Under the pieces are notes generated by a model. The model was not told where the DNA came from and searched no databases. It worked only from the letters and a program-made list of their open reading frames with translations. The position numbers and the translations under genes are program-made. From Flavobacterium sp. (lineage in GTDB: Bacteria > Bacteroidota > Bacteroidia > Flavobacteriales > Flavobacteriaceae), in assembly GCF_003525665.1 (NCBI RefSeq), contig NZ_DQDX01000150.1, positions 14,387 through 22,156 of the forward strand: a stretch of DNA of 7,770 nucleotides. The letters are read 5' to 3'. This document shows, one piece after another, positions 6,127 to 7,770 of the stretch (position 1 is its first letter; every line of letters begins with the position of its first letter).

Positions 6127-6495
6127 ATGAAATTTTTAAAATCAATTGCTATTTTAGCTTTGTCATCAGCATTGTTTATTGGATGCAAAGATGCGTCGAG
6201 CAAAACAGCAGAAGTAAAAGGAAAGAAAGAAATTGTTGCCGCAGTAAAACCAGAAACAGCTTCGTTCAAAATTGAAGGAATGACTTGTGCCATGGGTTGT
6301 GCGAAAACAATTGAAGAAAAATTAGCCGACATGGATGGTGTTCAAAATGCCAAAGTAGATTTTGAAACTAAAATGGCAACCGTTAATTTTGATTTAGACA
6401 AATTAAAATCAGACGATTTAGTAAAAGCCGCAGAATCTTGCGCAGACGGAAAAACATACAAAGTATCTGAGGTAAAACTTGGAAATAAAGCTTAA
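6127..6495 (+). CDS. Heavy-metal-associated (HMA) domain lipoprotein with CX3C motif
   Basis: A 122-residue protein. Residues 1-19 form a lipoprotein signal ending in lipobox FIG-C20, so it is an envelope lipoprotein and not a cytoplasmic chaperone. A Lys/Ala linker (21-44) precedes an HMA domain (about 45-117): ASFKIEGMTCAMGCAKTIEEKL, then GVQNAKVDFETKMATVNFD, the usual beta-alpha-beta order of CopZ/Atx1/MerP-like proteins. The metal site normally reads GMTCxxC; here Cys54 and Cys58 are separated by three residues (AMG), giving CX3C. A third cysteine, Cys105, is in AAESCADG. Monovalent copper is the most likely family-level ligand but the altered spacing leaves this open. No metal-transport ATPase or regulator lies nearby in the window. 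A terminator follows 26 bp after the stop. Confidence 0.87.
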   Translation: MKFLKSIAILALSSALFIGCKDASSKTAEVKGKKEIVAAVKPETASFKIEGMTCAMGCAKTIEEKLADMDGVQNAKVDFETKMATVNFDLDKLKSDDLVKAAESCADGKTYKVSEVKLGNKA

Positions 6496-6521
6496 TTATT
6501 TTACACAAGGTTAATTCATAA

Positions 6522-6554
6522 AAAAACCGCTACAATTATCTTGTAGCGGTTTTT
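6522..6554. terminator. Bidirectional intrinsic terminator between HMA and fasciclin genes
   Basis: A perfect 14-bp stem (6522-6535 AAAAACCGCTACAA with 6541-6554) with a 5-base loop and A/T-runs on either side. It lies between two convergent genes, 26 bp from the HMA stop and 17 bp from the fasciclin stop, and can serve both. Its stem is unrelated to the two GACCGTTTC hairpins elsewhere in the window. Confidence 0.9.
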
Positions 6555-6571
6555 CCGTTTTGAATTAATAA

Positions 6572-7123
6572 TTATTTAGGCATTACAACCGTGTCAATAG
6601 CGTGAATAACACCGTTTGAAGCCGCAACATCTGCAATAGCAACTGTAGAAGTTGCTCTGTTAGCATCTGTTAAAACAACTTTTCCGTCTTTCAAACTCAA
6701 ATCGATTTTTCCGCCTTGAACAGTAGTAACTGTATATTTTCCGTTTCCTTTTGTGATCGCGTCTGTTACTGCTGCAGCATCAAATTTTCCTGCAACTACG
6801 TGATACGTAAGCAAACCTTTTAATTTCTCTAAACTTTCTGGTTTTAATAATCCGTCAACTGTTCCAGCTGGTAGTTTTTCGAATGCTGCGTTCGTTGGAG
6901 CAAATACTGTAAACGGACCTTCACCGCTTAAAGTTTCTGCAAGTCCAGCGGCTTTTACTGCTGCTACCAATGTAGTGTGATCAGCAGAGTTTACTGCATT
7001 TTGGATAATGTTTTTAGAAGGATACATAGCTGCACCACCTACTTCAACAGTTTTTTCCATTTTTTGTGCGAATGTGATGTTCAATGCGAATGCCGACAAG
7101 AACAATAATGTAATCATTTTCAT
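6572..7123 (-). CDS. Secreted single-domain fasciclin (FAS1) protein
   Basis: A 183-residue protein with a signal peptide (about 1-19, MKMITLLFLSAFALNITFA before Gln20) and one FAS1 domain (about 37-182). Family marks are clear: the H1 motif TVFAPTNAAF (72-81), YHVV with Tyr107-His108, and the H2 motif GVIHAIDTVVMP (171-182). FAS1 domains are adhesion or protein-interaction modules found in secreted and cell-surface proteins. This one has no membrane anchor or lipobox, so it is probably periplasmic or released. Methionines at codons 1 and 3 could both start it. A GG 4 bases before the first ATG is a poor Shine-Dalgarno match and lies 10 bases before the second, so the choice is not certain. 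The gene lies 110 bp downstream of the GDPD gene on the same strand and shares a terminator with the convergent HMA gene. Confidence 0.92.
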   Translation of the reverse strand: MKMITLLFLSAFALNITFAQKMEKTVEVGGAAMYPSKNIIQNAVNSADHTTLVAAVKAAGLAETLSGEGPFTVFAPTNAAFEKLPAGTVDGLLKPESLEKLKGLLTYHVVAGKFDAAAVTDAITKGNGKYTVTTVQGGKIDLSLKDGKVVLTDANRATSTVAIADVAASNGVIHAIDTVVMPK

Positions 7124-7210
7124 AACCTGTTTTTTTAAAAGTTTTTTGATTGTGTGACAGATTATTTACGAAGAACGATTATACGTGGTTTTAGTATTTT
7201 GAAAAAAAAC

Positions 7211-7252
7211 TATCCCCTATTCCCTATCTCCTATTACCTCATCCCTATCCCC
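7211..7252 (-). repeat. G-rich heptanucleotide tandem array across a stop codon
   Basis: Six 7-bp units in perfect register; on the minus strand they read GGGGATA, GGGATGA, GGTAATA, GGAGATA, GGGAATA, GGGGATA. The units up to base 7234 encode the last residues of the GDPD protein (GIGMR) and its TAA stop (7236-7234); the remaining units are untranslated. A run of eight T on the minus strand (7209-7202) follows one base after the array. There is no inverted repeat, so it is not a classical terminator. Confidence 0.85.
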
Positions 7253-7770
7253 TTATACAAATTAGGAAAGTCGGAAATCAACCCATCTACTCCCATGTCT
7301 TTTAGTCGTTGCATCGTAGGCAAATCGTTTATAGTCCAGGGAATAACTTTTATTTTCTTAGCCTTACATAGCGCTAAAAGTTCGGTTGTGACTAACGAAT
7401 AATGTGGACTATAAATAGTGGGTAAGAATCCTAATTCTTTTAATTGTTCCGCTAAAGATCGCTTATCGAAATCTTCTATTAATAGCGCGGTATTTATATT
7501 CGGATAGTGCTCGTGTAAGTATTGGAGCGTTCTGGGATCAAAAGATTGAATAGTTATTCTTGCTTCAATTTTCTTACTACGCACTACCCGCATAATCAAT
7601 TCTACGAATTCGGCGGGCAAGGGATGATAGCTATTATCTGTTTTAGGATCTGATTTTGTTTCAATATTATAATGGGGTAATACTTTTTTTTGTTTACGGG
7701 CATATGTTTCAGCGGCATCTATCATATCAGCTAATAAAGGTATAGATACTGCTATTTTTTGCTGCGCTGG
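7234..7770 (-). CDS. Glycerophosphodiester phosphodiesterase, C-terminal part (5' end beyond window)
   Basis: The minus-strand frame is open from the right edge to the TAA at 7236-7234, giving 178 visible residues. A Met at 7725 is internal: the 15 codons before it, PAQQKIAVSIPLLADMIDA with that Met included, fit the family's 'IPtL.E.id' region and contain no stop. GDPD marks follow: YNIETKSDP (the NIExK metal/substrate segment), ITIQSFDPRTL, and near the end IPWTINDLPTMQRLKDMGVDGLISDFPNL, the usual WTVNd...GVDGiiTDyP ending. The N-terminal HRG and PENT motifs lie outside the window. The enzyme hydrolyses glycerophosphodiesters to glycerol 3-phosphate and an alcohol. Whether this one is cytoplasmic (UgpQ-like) or exported (GlpQ-like) cannot be told without the N-terminus. 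The last five residues are encoded by the heptamer array, so the C-terminus may be a recent addition. Confidence 0.92.
   Translation of the reverse strand, partial: PAQQKIAVSIPLLADMIDAAETYARKQKKVLPHYNIETKSDPKTDNSYHPLPAEFVELIMRVVRSKKIEARITIQSFDPRTLQYLHEHYPNINTALLIEDFDKRSLAEQLKELGFLPTIYSPHYSLVTTELLALCKAKKIKVIPWTINDLPTMQRLKDMGVDGLISDFPNLYKGIGMR

Noticed and set aside
6084..6332. Open frames overlapping the HMA lipoprotein on both strands (63 and 73 codons)
   Set aside because: They overlap the HMA gene and its promoter, show no family motif and are explained as shadows of the real frame.
7154..7402. Plus-strand 82-codon open frame between fasciclin and GDPD genes
   Set aside because: More than half lies antisense to the GDPD gene and part is simply the translated heptamer array; there is no domain or promoter to support it.
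7723..7725. Met at 7725 as the start of the GDPD gene
   Set aside because: The frame stays open to the window edge, the preceding residues fit the family, and the essential N-terminal HRG motif would be missing.

Overview
The window looks like chromosomal DNA from a member of the Bacteroidetes, most likely Flavobacterium or a close relative. It is strongly AT-rich. Several promoters fit the TTG / TANNTTTG pattern of this phylum rather than TTGACA/TATAAT. Shine-Dalgarno sequences are weak or absent. The protein set (small lipocalin-like lipoproteins, a secreted fasciclin protein, paired secreted M16 peptidases) is typical of flavobacteria. I see no mobile element, phage, tRNA, rRNA or CRISPR array.

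Layout: (1) The 5' part of a minus-strand rplU (ribosomal protein L21) runs off the left edge, with a good promoter. (2) A plus-strand two-gene operon (458-3850) encodes two secreted M16 metallopeptidase-family proteins that are complementary. The first keeps the HxxEH zinc site but lacks the R/Y substrate-binding pair. The second has lost the zinc site, keeps R/Y, and carries an extra C-terminal domain of about 200 residues. Together they look like one heterodimeric peptidase. (3) Two tandem minus-strand paralogous lipocalin-like lipoproteins (3930-4349 and 4482-4925) follow. Each is followed by an almost identical terminator hairpin and preceded by a matching leader, so the whole expression unit appears to have been duplicated. 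(4) A perfectly periodic 7 x 7-bp tandem array ends at the stop codon of a minus-strand EamA-family transporter (5141-6007). (5) A plus-strand small lipoprotein with a heavy-metal-associated (HMA) domain (6127-6495) has an unusual CX3C metal motif. It is convergent with (6) a minus-strand secreted fasciclin protein, and the two share a bidirectional terminator. (7) A minus-strand glycerophosphodiester phosphodiesterase runs off the right edge. Its last codons and stop lie inside a second, G-rich 7-bp tandem array.

Most of the genes are ordinary housekeeping or envelope genes and do not form one pathway. The points most worth a second look are the split-function M16 pair, the duplicated lipoprotein units with conserved hairpins and leaders, the CX3C HMA lipoprotein, and the two different heptanucleotide arrays that both sit on stop codons. 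I found no clear new defence or mobile system, and I do not claim one.
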